Shown here in pieces: positions 1-9,341 of a stretch of DNA of 64,000 nt. This DNA is from Verrucomicrobia bacterium Tous-C9LFEB (GTDB lineage Bacteria; Acidobacteriota; Terriglobia; Terriglobales; Acidobacteriaceae): the NCBI GenBank assembly GCA_903970445.1, contig CAJCIP010000052.1, positions 1 through 64,000 of the forward strand, in the 5' to 3' direction. Made by a program: the position numbers and the translations under genes. The notes under the pieces are model-generated. The model saw only the letters and a program-made list of their open reading frames with translations, did not search any database and was not told where the DNA came from. Position 1 is the stretch's first letter. The number at the start of each line of letters is the position of its first letter.

Positions 1-1
1 A

Positions 2-604
2 ACCGTTCCCGCCGCAGCCAGGCCTGCTCCCACGCCGATTACGGCAGCAAACGCAGCCGCAGCCATGGCCGGCCAGCTTGCCGAAGCGGCTCGGCCACCG
101 AGTCCAGCGGCTCAGCCCGGCATACCCGCCGTTAGCCCAGCACCTGCGCCCATCTCAGCTGCAAACGCCGCCGCGGCAAATGTGACAACGTCCCCTGTAA
201 GCCTTGCCGTTGTGCCGCCGTCGATGAATCAGCCGGTGGGTTCCACATTTCAGGTAGCGCTCACCATCGCCAATGCGCACGACCTCTACAGCGTTCCAGT
301 GCAACTGCACTTCGATCCCAAAGTGCTCTCGCTGGTCAACGTGGATGTTGGCGAGCTGCTCGGCCGCGATGGTCAGGCGCCAGCCTTGGTCCATCGTGAT
401 GAAGGAAACGGCAACGTCACTCTTTCAGCTTCGCGGCCTCCCAACGCACCAGGCGTTACCGGACAGGGAACTGTTGCCACCCTCACCTTCAAGGCTCTTG
501 CTGCGGGGGACACGCCAATTGCTCTAACAAGAATCGGCGCCAAAGACAGCAAGCAGAATCGTCTTCCTGCGGTAGGCTCTCCGGCGACGGTGCACGTCAA
601 ATAA
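2..604 (+). CDS. Cohesin-domain protein, 3' part (probably the end of a secretin-like or secretion-associated protein)
   Basis: The reading frame is open to the first bases of the window, so the true start lies upstream; an internal ATG at 65 is unlikely to be the start. The first ~60 visible residues are a low-complexity Ala/Pro linker. The rest (about 200-600) has the beta-rich pattern of a cohesin domain: a QPVGSTFQVAL-type first strand, a YSVPVQLHFDPKVLSLV core and a TGQGTVATLTFKAL strand. In Acidobacteriota, cohesin domains are often the C-terminal part of secretin-like proteins encoded just before GspG-like pseudopilins, and two such genes follow here. The cohesin call is good; the secretin identity is inference from context, because the diagnostic N-terminal part is outside the window. 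Confidence 0.7.
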   Translation, partial: TVPAAARPAPTPITAANAAAAMAGQLAEAARPPSPAAQPGIPAVSPAPAPISAANAAAANVTTSPVSLAVVPPSMNQPVGSTFQVALTIANAHDLYSVPVQLHFDPKVLSLVNVDVGELLGRDGQAPALVHRDEGNGNVTLSASRPPNAPGVTGQGTVATLTFKALAAGDTPIALTRIGAKDSKQNRLPAVGSPATVHVK

Positions 605-708
605 AGAGATTGAAGGAGGCTCTGACGCAGCATTTTCTTAGGAGCATGACTCAAGCCACATGCAATAAATGCACTATTTAGAGCATTTCTCAGCCAGATA
701 CTGGACGG

Positions 709-815
709 CTTTGAGGGGCCAAGGCCCGTCGCATCACAGCCTGGGGCGAAGCAAGCGGGTACGCCTTTGAGGGCCAAAAGCCCGTCACGTCACAGCCTGG
801 GGCGAAGCAAAGCGG
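709..815. repeat. Two imperfect tandem copies of a ~50-base intergenic repeat
   Basis: Copy 1 (709-757) and copy 2 (765-815) share the core CACAGCCTGGGGCGAAGCAA, flanked by CTTTGAGGG(G)CCAA and GCCCGTC. They sit in the 279-base gap before the pseudopilin genes and code for nothing obvious. A related word (AGCCCGGGGCGGAAGCC) occurs after the M48 gene at about 4743, so this may be a dispersed REP-like element of this genome. Confidence 0.65.
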
Positions 816-910
816 AGCCCTAGGAGGCAAGAGGGATAGCACAGAGCGCTGAAGGCGCGACATATAACGGCGGACACTCCGGAATGACGCCTCAACATTG
901 GAAGGAAACA

Positions 911-1372
911 ATGGACCCACAACGACGCAAAGGCGAAGCTGGTGTCACGCTGATCGAGTTGATTATCGTGGTCACGATGCTTTCTATCCTCGCGACGGCT
1001 GCGGTCCCGATGGCCATCATTCAGGTAAAGCGAGCGAAAGAACGCGAACTGCGCCGCGATTTATGGGAAATGCGTCGCGCCATTGACGCCTACAAGGATG
1101 CCGCCGACCTCGGCCTCATCCAGACCAAAGTCGATTCGATCAACTACCCCCCGGACCTGCAGACGCTGGTAGATGGTGTTGACATCAAAGACAAAAAAGT
1201 CCGCTTCCTGCGCCGCATACCAACTGATCCCATGACCAACACCGCCGATTGGGGCCTCCGATCCAACCAGGATGACGCTGATTCAGACAGCTTCGGCGGC
1301 CAGAATGTCTTCGATGTCTACAGCAAGAGCAACGGTACTTCTCTGGACGGGACAAAATACAACACATGGTGA
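911..1372 (+). CDS. GspG-like type II secretion/type IV pilus pseudopilin
   Basis: A 153-residue pseudopilin. It has a short basic leader, a prepilin-peptidase site after Gly11, the +5 glutamate (VTLIE) and a hydrophobic helix LIIVVTMLSILATAAVP, followed by a GspG-style globular part with RIPTDPMT and an FDVYSKS C-terminal motif. The start at 911 is preferred over the in-frame ATG at 884 because GGAAGG lies five bases upstream and the leader length then fits prepilins. The first mature residue is Val rather than Phe. Its last codons overlap the next pseudopilin by 7 bases, so the two are co-translated. Likely role: minor or major subunit of a secretion pseudopilus in the inner membrane/periplasm. 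Confidence 0.85.
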   Translation: MDPQRRKGEAGVTLIELIIVVTMLSILATAAVPMAIIQVKRAKERELRRDLWEMRRAIDAYKDAADLGLIQTKVDSINYPPDLQTLVDGVDIKDKKVRFLRRIPTDPMTNTADWGLRSNQDDADSDSFGGQNVFDVYSKSNGTSLDGTKYNTW

Positions 1373-1800
1373 CGAGACCTCACAATCCGCTGTCCCGCGC
1401 CGGGCGAACAACTTCCCGTGAGTCCGGCTTCACCATCATCGAGCTGATGATCGTCATGGCCATCATCGGCCTGCTCGCGGCAATTGCCATTCCGCGCTAC
1501 TTGCAGTCCGTACGCAAGGCTAAGGAAGCCGTCCTCAAGGAAGACCTGCACACCATGCGCACGGCCATCGACAGCTACACCGTCGATAAGGAAAAAGGCC
1601 CAAGCGCCCTGGACGATCTGGTCCAGAGCGGCTACCTGAAGAGCATTCCGCAAGACCCCATGACGCTCCGCAATGACACCTGGATGACCGATCAGTCCGG
1701 CAATCCAATCGCCATCACGGAGACCCAGGAAGGCATCGACGACGTCCACTCCGGCTCGCAGGCTCTCGCCAGCGACGGGACCATGTACAGCCAGTGGTAA
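1366..1800 (+). CDS. Second GspG-like pseudopilin
   Basis: A 144-residue prepilin with a 21-residue leader ending in Gly, then FTIIE (cleavage after Gly21, Glu at +5) and the helix LMIVMAIIGLLAAIAIPRY. The C-terminal half (YLKSIPQDPMT, GIDDVHSGS) matches the GspG fold with its calcium-binding loop region. The start ATG lies inside the end of the preceding gene, indicating translational coupling. Two adjacent GspG paralogues plus a cohesin protein suggest the end of a type II secretion-like operon. No terminator with a T-run is visible before the next gene. Confidence 0.9.
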   Translation: MVTRPHNPLSRAGRTTSRESGFTIIELMIVMAIIGLLAAIAIPRYLQSVRKAKEAVLKEDLHTMRTAIDSYTVDKEKGPSALDDLVQSGYLKSIPQDPMTLRNDTWMTDQSGNPIAITETQEGIDDVHSGSQALASDGTMYSQW

Positions 1801-1955
1801 CTCCTGCCAGATTGCAGAAGAAAGCTCACGCGTGAGTCCATGGCGGCAAGGTGCCGTCCACTCTAGTTCTATACTGGCGGCATGAATCATCCGCTCTCCG
1901 TACTAAGGATGACGACTGGCTTCTCATTCGAGAAGTTTGTGCAGTCGAGGGTAGG

Positions 1956-3350
1956 ATGACTGCGGCCTTTCGCCTCGCACGCCCAATGCTGCTTGCCATT
2001 TTCGCGCTTGCTGCCGTGTGTCACTCGATAGCCCAGGCGGAATCGGCAAAGCCGTTTGCGCCGCCTCAGAAAGAGCTCGTATTATTCCGCAATGCAAGCC
2101 TGCTCGACGGAACTGGAGACGCCCTCCGGTCAGGCATGGATGTGTTGGTCCGGGGAGAGCGCATCGAAAAAGTCTTCCCTGACGCAAACGCCGACCACAC
2201 GCTGCTTGCCGCCGTAAAGATCGTCCCGCTTGACGGCCGATTCCTCATCCCTGGGCTCATCGATGCCCATGTACACCTTGCTACTCCGCCCAACAGGCGG
2301 CAGGCCGAAGCGATCCTAAGGCGGGACATATATGGCGGAGTGACGGCGGTGCGGGATATGGCCGACGATCTGCGCGCCGTTGGTGAACTTGCAAGAGCCA
2401 GCCTTGTCGGCGAAATCGCCGCCTCGGATATTTATTACGCTGCCCTGATGGCTGGGCCACGCTTCTTCACAGACGCGCGCGCGATGCAAGTATCCGCAGG
2501 CGGAGTTCCTGGACACGTTCCCTGGATGCAAGCGATTAGCGAGGCTACAGATATCCCTCTCGCGGTCGCGGAGGCACGTGGCACCTACGCCACGGCAATC
2601 AAACTTTATGCTGACCTCTCGCCTGAACTCGCTACAAGGGTCACGGCGGAGGCCCACCGCCAGCACATGCTGGTCTGGGCGCACGCTACGTTGTTTCCGG
2701 CTAAGCCATCGGACGTCGTCGCCGCTGGCGTAGACGTAATCTCGCATGCCTGCCTTCTTGTGCGTGAGCCTCAGGAGCATGTGCCCAGCTGGGGAGAGCC
2801 ACGCAAGGCGGTGGATCTCGCGGCCTTCCGCGATGGCCGCAACCCGGCTCTAGCCAGGCTCTTCGCTGAGATGGTGAGCAGGGGAACGATTCTGGACGCG
2901 ACGGTCTGGGCTTACAGTGCCGATACAGCTGGTTCCACCACGCTCCCCCCTTTGCTCCCCGGCAGTTGCGATGACTCAGTCGGTGGCGCCATCACCGGCC
3001 AGGCTTATCGTGCAGGAGTACTCATTGACGCAGGCACGGACAACATCGCTGAATCGAGTGATCCCTGGCCCGATCTCTTTCATGAGCTTGCGATACTGAA
3101 GGACAAGGCAGGCTTGTCGAATGGTGCCGCTCTGCAATCTGCGACGCTCATTGCCGCTCGCGCTACCGGAGAACAGCAGGATATGGGAAGCATCGAGCCG
3201 GGTAAGCTTGCGAACATGGTCGTACTTACTCGAAATCCGTTGATCGACCTCAACAATCTTCGGTCGGTATCTATGACGGTGAAACGCGGCCGCATCTTCG
3301 ACCGCAGCGCATTCGTACCTCTCCAATGGGAAGACATCACAGATCGATAG
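1956..3350 (+). CDS. Secreted amidohydrolase (imidazolonepropionase-like, amidohydrolase superfamily)
   Basis: 464 residues beginning with a classical signal peptide (basic start, hydrophobic core LLAIFALAAVC, cleavage near AQA). I chose the ATG at 1956, which has GAGG upstream, over longer in-frame starts from 1851 because it places the signal peptide at the N-terminus. Metal-centre motifs: GLIDAHVHL (HxH after strand 1), a Lys in TAIKLYADL, His residues in WAHATLF and VISHACLL, and Asp in IDAGTD. The C-terminal GSIEPGKLANMVVL is typical of the composite beta-sandwich of this family. Substrate is unknown; related proteins include Xaa-Pro dipeptidases and imidazolonepropionase-like enzymes. 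Probably periplasmic. Confidence 0.85.
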   Translation: MTAAFRLARPMLLAIFALAAVCHSIAQAESAKPFAPPQKELVLFRNASLLDGTGDALRSGMDVLVRGERIEKVFPDANADHTLLAAVKIVPLDGRFLIPGLIDAHVHLATPPNRRQAEAILRRDIYGGVTAVRDMADDLRAVGELARASLVGEIAASDIYYAALMAGPRFFTDARAMQVSAGGVPGHVPWMQAISEATDIPLAVAEARGTYATAIKLYADLSPELATRVTAEAHRQHMLVWAHATLFPAKPSDVVAAGVDVISHACLLVREPQEHVPSWGEPRKAVDLAAFRDGRNPALARLFAEMVSRGTILDATVWAYSADTAGSTTLPPLLPGSCDDSVGGAITGQAYRAGVLIDAGTDNIAESSDPWPDLFHELAILKDKAGLSNGAALQSATLIAARATGEQQDMGSIEPGKLANMVVLTRNPLIDLNNLRSVSMTVKRGRIFDRSAFVPLQWEDITDR

Positions 3351-3485
3351 AAGATGACTTGGCGGAGTGCCTTGGAGCATGCCATCGTTCTATCCTCGCC
3401 TCTGCATCTAAAGGCAAAATGAACCGTCTAACATAACAAGCACAGCCGCGTCTGCGAGCAAGACCCCGGCTGGCTGAGGCCCTAC

Positions 3486-4709
3486 ATGCGCATCGTCTCT
3501 CTCGCAGCTCTCATTGCTTTCGCCGCGGCTTCCTTGGCAGCCCAGCAAACCACACCCGGGTCCCCAACAGCGACCGCGCCCACCACACCGGCAACGAAAG
3601 CGCCGTCACAGCAGCAGGACCCGGTGCCCGCAGCCGTTCCGCCGAGCACCGAACCTGTTCCAGGTGCCACGCCGCCTAAGACCAAAGCTGACGACAAGAA
3701 AGCTAAGGACGCCGCGAGCGAGAAAGCCGACTCGATTCCAAATCCCGGCGAAGCCCTCGACCCACACATCAAGAAGGGAACTGAGGAGGATGTCGATGCC
3801 ATTGGCAACCGCAACATCGGCGGTCGCGGCATGGGCAACTGGTACTCGACGAACTGGGAAATCGGCACTGGCAAACAGTACTCCATGGAACTGGAGAAGT
3901 CGTCGCACCTCGTCACCGATCCAGTCGTCGTTGAGTACGTGAATCGCGTCGGTCAGAACATTGTGAAGAATTCTGACTCGAAGGTTCCATTCACCATCAA
4001 GGTTCTCGATACTGATGAAATCAACGCGATGGCGCTTCCGGGCGGCTTCTTCTACGTCAATTCAGGCCTGATTCTCGCCTGTGACTCGGAGGATGAACTC
4101 GCCGGCGTGATGGCCCACGAGATCGCTCACGTCGCGGCCCATCATGCCGCCCGCGAAATGACTCGCATGAACTACATGCAGATCGGTCAGATTCCACTGA
4201 TCATCTTTACGCAAGGAACCTACACAGGATACGGAATCTACGAAGCGTCTCAGCTCGCTATCCCCCTTTCCTTCTTAAAATTCTCACGCAATTTTGAAGC
4301 AGAAGCCGATTATCTCGGTATCCAGTACATGTACAAAGCCGGATACGACCCGCAGGGCATGGTATCCATCTTCGAGAAACTTGACGCCCTGGAGAAGCAC
4401 AAGCCCGGCGCTCTCTCAAAGGCCTTCAGCGACCATCCAGCCACGCCGGATCGTATAGGCAACGTAGAAGAGGAGATCGCAACCATCCTCCCGGCTCGTC
4501 CTGACTACCTGGTCACCACCTCAGAATTCGACACGGTGAAGGCTCGCCTCGCGCGCATCCAGAACAAACGCGGTATTCAGGACAAGAAGGGCGGCAACAA
4601 GCCCACCCTTCGCCGCACCGCGGGAACCAACAACGACCCCAACAACCCAACCGGCACCACTGGCACAAATTCCGGCGACGACCGCCCCACACTGGGCCGC
4701 CGCAACTAA
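3486..4709 (+). CDS. M48 family zinc metalloprotease (BepA/LoiP-like), secreted
   Basis: 407 residues with an N-terminal signal peptide (to about AAQ, residue 20), then a Pro/Thr-rich linker of ~75 residues and an M48 peptidase domain. The zinc site is HEIAH at 211-215, with the third ligand Glu271 in EAEAD. The conserved PGGFFYVNSGLI strand precedes the active site, and SDHPATPDRI follows it. The C-terminal ~60 residues are a low-complexity Asn/Gly/Thr tail. Family members degrade or help fold outer-membrane proteins in the periplasm. It stands alone, with a repeat-rich gap downstream. Confidence 0.88.
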   Translation: MRIVSLAALIAFAAASLAAQQTTPGSPTATAPTTPATKAPSQQQDPVPAAVPPSTEPVPGATPPKTKADDKKAKDAASEKADSIPNPGEALDPHIKKGTEEDVDAIGNRNIGGRGMGNWYSTNWEIGTGKQYSMELEKSSHLVTDPVVVEYVNRVGQNIVKNSDSKVPFTIKVLDTDEINAMALPGGFFYVNSGLILACDSEDELAGVMAHEIAHVAAHHAAREMTRMNYMQIGQIPLIIFTQGTYTGYGIYEASQLAIPLSFLKFSRNFEAEADYLGIQYMYKAGYDPQGMVSIFEKLDALEKHKPGALSKAFSDHPATPDRIGNVEEEIATILPARPDYLVTTSEFDTVKARLARIQNKRGIQDKKGGNKPTLRRTAGTNNDPNNPTGTTGTNSGDDRPTLGRRN

Positions 4710-4718
4710 CTTGTGTAA

Positions 4719-4745
4719 GCGCCAGTTGGCGCGGTTCATTTTAGC
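4719..4745 (+). terminator. Weak hairpin after the M48 gene
   Basis: GCGCC (4719-4723), loop AGTT, GGCGC (4728-4732), then GGTTCATTTT. The stem is only 5 bp and the T-run is displaced, so this is a weak terminator candidate. Confidence 0.3.
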
Positions 4746-4841
4746 CCGGGGCGGAAGCCGTGGGTCACGGATCGAAGCCGAATCGAGGGCTGAAGGCCCG
4801 GCTTAGCTTGACACACCCGATATACTGAAAGGGAAGACATA

Positions 4842-4867
4842 CGAAGCCCGGCCCCTGCCGGGCTTCG
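4842..4867 (+). terminator. Strong GC-rich hairpin in the queF leader
   Basis: A perfect 11-bp stem CGAAGCCCGGC / GCCGGGCTTCG with a 4-base loop, followed by GACTTTAAG, so there is no real T-run. It lies about 100 bases before queF. Downstream is a G-run containing the palindrome GGGGTACCCC (4939-4948). It could end transcription from upstream or act in the queF leader. It does not resemble a preQ1 riboswitch. Confidence 0.4.
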
Positions 4868-4970
4868 GACTTTAAGCGGACTTGAGCCGAATCTAAGCTC
4901 AATGAATCGAAGACTTTAGATCAAAAGTACGGGGGGGTGGGGTACCCCTTCCGTTATCCGAAAGGCGAAC

Positions 4971-5384
4971 ATGGCAGAGCACGCATACACCACCGGCTAT
5001 ACCGACGACCATGCAAAGTCAGGCCTCGACATAGAATTTCCTCCCATCGAGACTTGGCGCAACCAGTTCCAGGCATATGAGATCCTCATCGACGATCCGG
5101 AGTTCACCAGCGTCTGCCCCAAAACCAGTCTGCCCGACTTCGGCGTCCTCACCATCCGCTACATGCCACGCGAGAAATGCCTCGAACTGAAAAGCCTGAA
5201 AGAGTACCTCTTCACCTACCGCAACCTCGGCATCTTTCAGGAAAACATCGCAAACCAAGTTCTGAATGACGTCGTAAAGGCCACCGACCCAGTCTGGGCA
5301 GAAGTAAAAGGCGACTTCCGCCCCCGCGGCGGAATCTCCACCGTTGTCACCGCCCGTTATCCTCGTACAGAAGAAATGCGCTAA
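4971..5384 (+). CDS. queF: NADPH-dependent 7-cyano-7-deazaguanine reductase (preQ1 synthase)
   Basis: 137 residues, the length of the unimodular YkvM-type QueF. It reduces preQ0 to preQ1 in queuosine tRNA modification, in the cytoplasm. Catalytic residues are Cys49 in TSVCPKT and Asp56 in LPDFG, with the seven-residue spacing of the family. The QueF signature ELKSLKEYLFTYRN (NADPH site) and the C-terminal RGGIST motif are present. The ATG at 4971 is preceded by AAAGGCG. The other queuosine genes are not nearby. Confidence 0.95.
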   Translation: MAEHAYTTGYTDDHAKSGLDIEFPPIETWRNQFQAYEILIDDPEFTSVCPKTSLPDFGVLTIRYMPREKCLELKSLKEYLFTYRNLGIFQENIANQVLNDVVKATDPVWAEVKGDFRPRGGISTVVTARYPRTEEMR

Positions 5385-5437
5385 AGCTCGTTTCTTCGCA
5401 GCCGAGCCCGCATCTCACTCGCTGAGACTTCTACCCC

Positions 5438-6697
5438 ATGACGACAGTCAAGACATCTTCCAAGAGCGGCGCACTTGCCGGCGCCACCGTGGCACTCGCG
5501 TTGCTCACGGCGATGAACTTCGTCAACTACCTGGACCGCTACATCCTTCCTGCAGTTCAGGAGCAGGTAAAGGGTGAGTTCCGTCTGTCAGACGATCAGA
5601 TCGGTTCGCTGACACTCTGGTTCTTCGTCGCTTACGTTATGTCGTCGCCGATCACCGGCTGGCTGGGCGACAGGTTCCCGCGCAAACCGATGATCGTCGT
5701 GGCTGCGCTCGGCATCGCAGCCATGAACTTCTTCACCGCCAGCGTGCACGATTACATGTCACTGAACATTCGGCACGCTGCGTTAGGAATCGGCGAAGCC
5801 AGCTTCGGCATCTTCGCACCCGCGCTCCTGGCTGACTATTACGCCGACGATCAGCGCAACACTGTGCTGACCATCTTCAACATCGCTATACCAGTAGGTG
5901 CCGCACTCGGTTATCTTGCTGGCGGCACAATTAGCGCACACCATGGCTGGCGCATGGCATTCATCGCGTCCGCGATCCCCGGAGCGATCATCGGCCTTCT
6001 CATCCTTTTCTTTATGAAGGAACCGCAAAGAGCAGAAAAGAAGGATGACTCCGCAAGAGTCGAAAAAGGAACAGTTCTCTCTCTCTTGAAGAACGGTGCC
6101 TACTTGAGTTCGATTCTTGGCTACGCCGCCGTGACATTTTCGCTTGGCGGAATCTCCTGGTGGATGCCTTCGTTCCTGCAGCGTGTCGACGGCCGCTCGG
6201 TAGAAGCAGCAGGCACGATTATGGGAGGCATCACGGTAGTGTGTGGGCTAGGCGGCACCGTGGTCGGCGGCATACTCGCGCAACGGTGGTCTAAGAAGAC
6301 CGGCAAAGCGCTCTACTTCGTTCCCGCGCTGGGTGCTGGGCTCGCACTCCCTCCGGCGATGCTGTGTTTCTTCGGTCCGAAAAATCTCACGCTACCTGCG
6401 CTTGGCTTGGCGGTGTTCATCATCTTCCTGGGAACTGGCCCGGTGAATGCAGCAACGCTCAATGCAGTTCCTGCCAACCTGCGGGCGACTGCCATGGCAG
6501 GACAATTGTTCGCAATTCATGTGCTGGGTGATGCCTTCTCACCGAAGCTGATCGGCATTATCAGTGACCACTCGAATCTGAGAGTGGGCTTAGGAGCTAC
6601 GCTCATTACGATGTTGCTGGCGGCGATCATCTTCACCTTTGGCGCTCGCTTTGCACCCGCACTGACGCACAAGCTTGACGCTCCCGCAGCTGCATGA
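5438..6697 (+). CDS. MFS transporter, spinster-like
   Basis: 419 residues with about 12 predicted membrane helices. The first helix carries the NFVNYLDRYILP signature of the spinster/hexuronate branch, and the loop between helices 2 and 3 has GWLGDRFPRKPM, the MFS motif A. Helix 4 contains GIGEASFGIFAPALLADYY, typical of spinster-like proteins. Substrate cannot be inferred. Its TGA overlaps the ATG of the following glycosyltransferase (ATGA), so the two are coupled; a role in moving a lipid or glycosylated product would fit but is speculation. Confidence 0.85.
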   Translation: MTTVKTSSKSGALAGATVALALLTAMNFVNYLDRYILPAVQEQVKGEFRLSDDQIGSLTLWFFVAYVMSSPITGWLGDRFPRKPMIVVAALGIAAMNFFTASVHDYMSLNIRHAALGIGEASFGIFAPALLADYYADDQRNTVLTIFNIAIPVGAALGYLAGGTISAHHGWRMAFIASAIPGAIIGLLILFFMKEPQRAEKKDDSARVEKGTVLSLLKNGAYLSSILGYAAVTFSLGGISWWMPSFLQRVDGRSVEAAGTIMGGITVVCGLGGTVVGGILAQRWSKKTGKALYFVPALGAGLALPPAMLCFFGPKNLTLPALGLAVFIIFLGTGPVNAATLNAVPANLRATAMAGQLFAIHVLGDAFSPKLIGIISDHSNLRVGLGATLITMLLAAIIFTFGARFAPALTHKLDAPAAA

Positions 6698-7881
6698 CGA
6701 GTCTGCACCTTCGTGACGCTGTCATGACTGCGGCGTACGCAATCGCAGCCGCGTGGTGCCTTAGAGCATCTTCCGCCGCGCGATATCTGCCGCGCTTGCC
6801 AAAGCTGCTCGAGTCCGAGTGGAACGCTGAGCCGGTTCGATCGACGAGCGTGTGTGTTGTTGTGCCGGCGCTGAATGAAGAACAGCATCTGCCCGCAACG
6901 CTGCGAAGCTTGCTGTGCCAGGATTGTGCGGAGCTTACGATCCTCGCCGTCGATGACCGATCGACAGACGCCTCTGGCGCGATCATGGATAGCTACGCCG
7001 CAAACTCCGGTGGGCGCCTGCGCGCCATTCACATCGATCATCTGCCCGAAGGTTGGCTCGGGAAAACGCACGCCATGCACATCGCCGTTTCGCAGAGCAC
7101 GTCGGATTACCTGCTCTTTACGGACGCTGACATCTTGTTCGAACCGTCCATCATTCGTCGTGCTTTGGTGTACGCTGAGCGCACCGGAGCCGATCACGTC
7201 GTGGTCGCACCAACCCCTGATATCCAGTCTGCGGGCGAGGGAGCGATGCTCGGCTTTCTGCAGGTGCTTGGCATCTGGGCCTCCCGCCCGTGGCGAGTGG
7301 CTGACCCGAAGAGCAAACGAGACTTCCTCGGCGTCGGTGCCTTCAATCTGGTTCGACGCGACACCTTCCTGCGTCTTGGCGGATGGAAGAAACAGCCGAT
7401 GGCTGTGGTTGAAGATGTGACGCTCGGGCGAAGATTGAAGCTTGCGGGAGCGTCCCAGCGCTTCGTCGTTGCCCCTGGCGCAGTAACTGTGCACTGGGCG
7501 CCCGGTCTGGCGGGCATTATCCGAGTGATGACTAAGAACCTCTTTGCAGTGATGTTCTTCCAACCAATATTGGTGCTGACGTCAAGCATGTTTGTGGTGC
7601 TGTTCTTCCTTGCACCACTTGGTATGCTGCTTCTTCCTCGAACTGCAACGCCGGGCATTGTCAGTCTGATATGCATTGCGATCTGCTACAGCGCGATGAG
7701 ACCCATCACAAGCATCAGCGTCCGCCATTTCTGGCTTTATCCGCTAGGCGCTCTGGCGTTCTTATGGGCTATGTTTCTATCGATGTTTACTGTGCTGCGC
7801 GATGGCGGCGTTGAGTGGCGTGGAACGCACTATGCATTGGCCGCGCTGCGCGCACACAACAGATTCTCCGTCAGAGGCTAG
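6694..7881 (+). CDS. Membrane-associated family 2 glycosyltransferase
   Basis: 395 residues. An N-terminal hydrophobic segment is followed by a GT2 domain ([35 protein letters not shown] as the metal-binding DxD; acceptor-side [11 protein letters not shown]). Three or four C-terminal membrane helices precede the [11 protein letters not shown] motif. This arrangement resembles carotenoid/hopanoid-type glycosyltransferases (CrtQ- or HpnB-like). The acceptor is unknown. Start ATG overlaps the MFS stop. It converges on ispG, and the two genes end in the same four bases. Confidence 0.85.
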   Translation: MTSLHLRDAVMTAAYAIAAAWCLRASSAARYLPRLPKLLESEWNAEPVRSTSVCVVVPALNEEQHLPATLRSLLCQDCAELTILAVDDRSTDASGAIMDSYAANSGGRLRAIHIDHLPEGWLGKTHAMHIAVSQSTSDYLLFTDADILFEPSIIRRALVYAERTGADHVVVAPTPDIQSAGEGAMLGFLQVLGIWASRPWRVADPKSKRDFLGVGAFNLVRRDTFLRLGGWKKQPMAVVEDVTLGRRLKLAGASQRFVVAPGAVTVHWAPGLAGIIRVMTKNLFAVMFFQPILVLTSSMFVVLFFLAPLGMLLLPRTATPGIVSLICIAICYSAMRPITSISVRHFWLYPLGALAFLWAMFLSMFTVLRDGGVEWRGTHYALAALRAHNRFSVRG

Positions 7882-9110
7882 ACCTCGACGACCTGCCGTC
7901 CATAGCGCTTCTCGACGTACTCATCAAGGATCACCTGGAACTCCTCGACGATGTGATCACCCTTGAGTGTGGTGAACAGCTTGCCATCCATGTAGACCGG
8001 CGCCTTCGGCTCCTCAAACGTGCCTGGGAGCGAGATGCCGATGTTGGCGTGCTTCGATTCGCCGGGGCCATTGACAATGCAGCCCATGACCGCGAGCTTT
8101 AGCTCTTCGACACCCGGATATTGCTTCTTCCATTCAGGCATGGATTCAACAAGATAATTCTGAATGCGCTCAGCCAACTCTTGAAAGTAGGTAGACGTCG
8201 TTCTTCCGCAACCGGGGCAGCTCGTCACCTGCGGCATGAAGCTGCGAATGGAAAGCGACTGTAGAATCTGCTGTGCACAGCGGACCTCTTCGCTGCGGTC
8301 GCCACCTGGAGTTGGTGTAAGGCTGACACGAATCGTGTCACCAACGCCTGCCAGAAGAAGTGGCGAAAGCCCTGCTGTTGAAGCAACAACGCCCTTCATG
8401 CCCATGCCTGCTTCGGTCAGGCCGAGATGCAAAGCATAGTCACAACGCTTCGCAAGTTCGGTGTAGACATCAATCAAATCGCGGACATGCGAGACCTTCG
8501 CGGAAAGAATGATTTGGTCGCGGCGCAGTCCGTAGCGTTCCGCCGCCGCAGCATTATCCAATGCGGAAACGACCATCGCTTCCATCATCACGTCGCGCGC
8601 TTCCAGCGGCTTCGCGGATCTGGAGTTTTCGTCCAGCATGCGCGTTAGCAGGGCCTGATCGAGCGATCCCCAATTCACGCCGATGCGAACAGGTTTCTGG
8701 TATTCGACTGCTGTCTCAACCATCGTGCGGAAATTATCGTCGTCTTTCCGGCCGATGGACACATTGCCTGGATTGATGCGGTACTTGCTCAACGCCCGAG
8801 CGCAATCCGGATACTTACGTAGCAGGATGTGGCCGTTGTAGTGGAAGTCGCCAATGATGGGAGTATTCCAGCCCTTCGCACGGATACCTTCGACGATGTA
8901 GGGGACAGCTTTGGCCGCGTCGTCGTTGTTGACTGTAATGCGCACTAACTCGGAACCGGCACGCGCGAGGGCAGCAATCTGCTGAATGGTGGATTCGGCA
9001 TCAGCCGTATCGGTATTGGTCATCGACTGCACGACGACGGGAGCCTGTGAGCCGACGCGCACACCGCCTACATCGACCGTGACGGCAGTTCTGCGCTGGA
9101 TCGTTGGCAT
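7878..9110 (-). CDS. ispG: 4-hydroxy-3-methylbut-2-enyl diphosphate synthase (flavodoxin/ferredoxin)
   Basis: 410 residues, the size of the two-domain bacterial GcpE/IspG. It converts MEcPP to HMBPP in the MEP isoprenoid pathway. The N-terminal TIM barrel begins with [12 protein letters not shown]. The C-terminal 4Fe4S domain has Cys298 and Cys301 (TSCPGCGR) and Cys344 ([11 protein letters not shown]), with Glu351 as the fourth ligand region. It is transcribed against its neighbours and is probably monocistronic. Confidence 0.96.
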   Translation of the reverse strand: MPTIQRRTAVTVDVGGVRVGSQAPVVVQSMTNTDTADAESTIQQIAALARAGSELVRITVNNDDAAKAVPYIVEGIRAKGWNTPIIGDFHYNGHILLRKYPDCARALSKYRINPGNVSIGRKDDDNFRTMVETAVEYQKPVRIGVNWGSLDQALLTRMLDENSRSAKPLEARDVMMEAMVVSALDNAAAAERYGLRRDQIILSAKVSHVRDLIDVYTELAKRCDYALHLGLTEAGMGMKGVVASTAGLSPLLLAGVGDTIRVSLTPTPGGDRSEEVRCAQQILQSLSIRSFMPQVTSCPGCGRTTSTYFQELAERIQNYLVESMPEWKKQYPGVEELKLAVMGCIVNGPGESKHANIGISLPGTFEEPKAPVYMDGKLFTTLKGDHIVEEFQVILDEYVEKRYGRQVVEV

Positions 9111-9341
9111 ACTGACTAAAGTTTACCATTTGACCAATAGCGCTCCGTTGGCAAATGCTCGCTGTTCATCCCACCCGCTACGCGAGTTGCGTTCGCAAGC
9201 CCCAAGCGGGCGCCGCTCAACAAATTGCGCAGCTCATGGACAAGGCATTGCCGCGATTGCGATGCTCCTTCAGACTCAGCATCGGTTGACATACGATGCG
9301 CAGAGGAAAGAGAGTGATGGTCAGTACCGAAGCTGGAAAGC

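Noticed and set aside
4808-4826. TTGACA and TATACT before queF, looking like a sigma70 promoter
   Set aside because: The two boxes are only 7 bases apart; a working promoter needs about 17.
4939-4948. GGGGTACCCC palindrome as an operator
   Set aside because: Single short palindrome inside a G-run with no second copy; nothing links it to a regulator.
4710-4970. Possible preQ1 riboswitch before queF
   Set aside because: The hairpin at 4842-4867 is a plain GC-rich stem; no preQ1-I or preQ1-II core sequence is visible.
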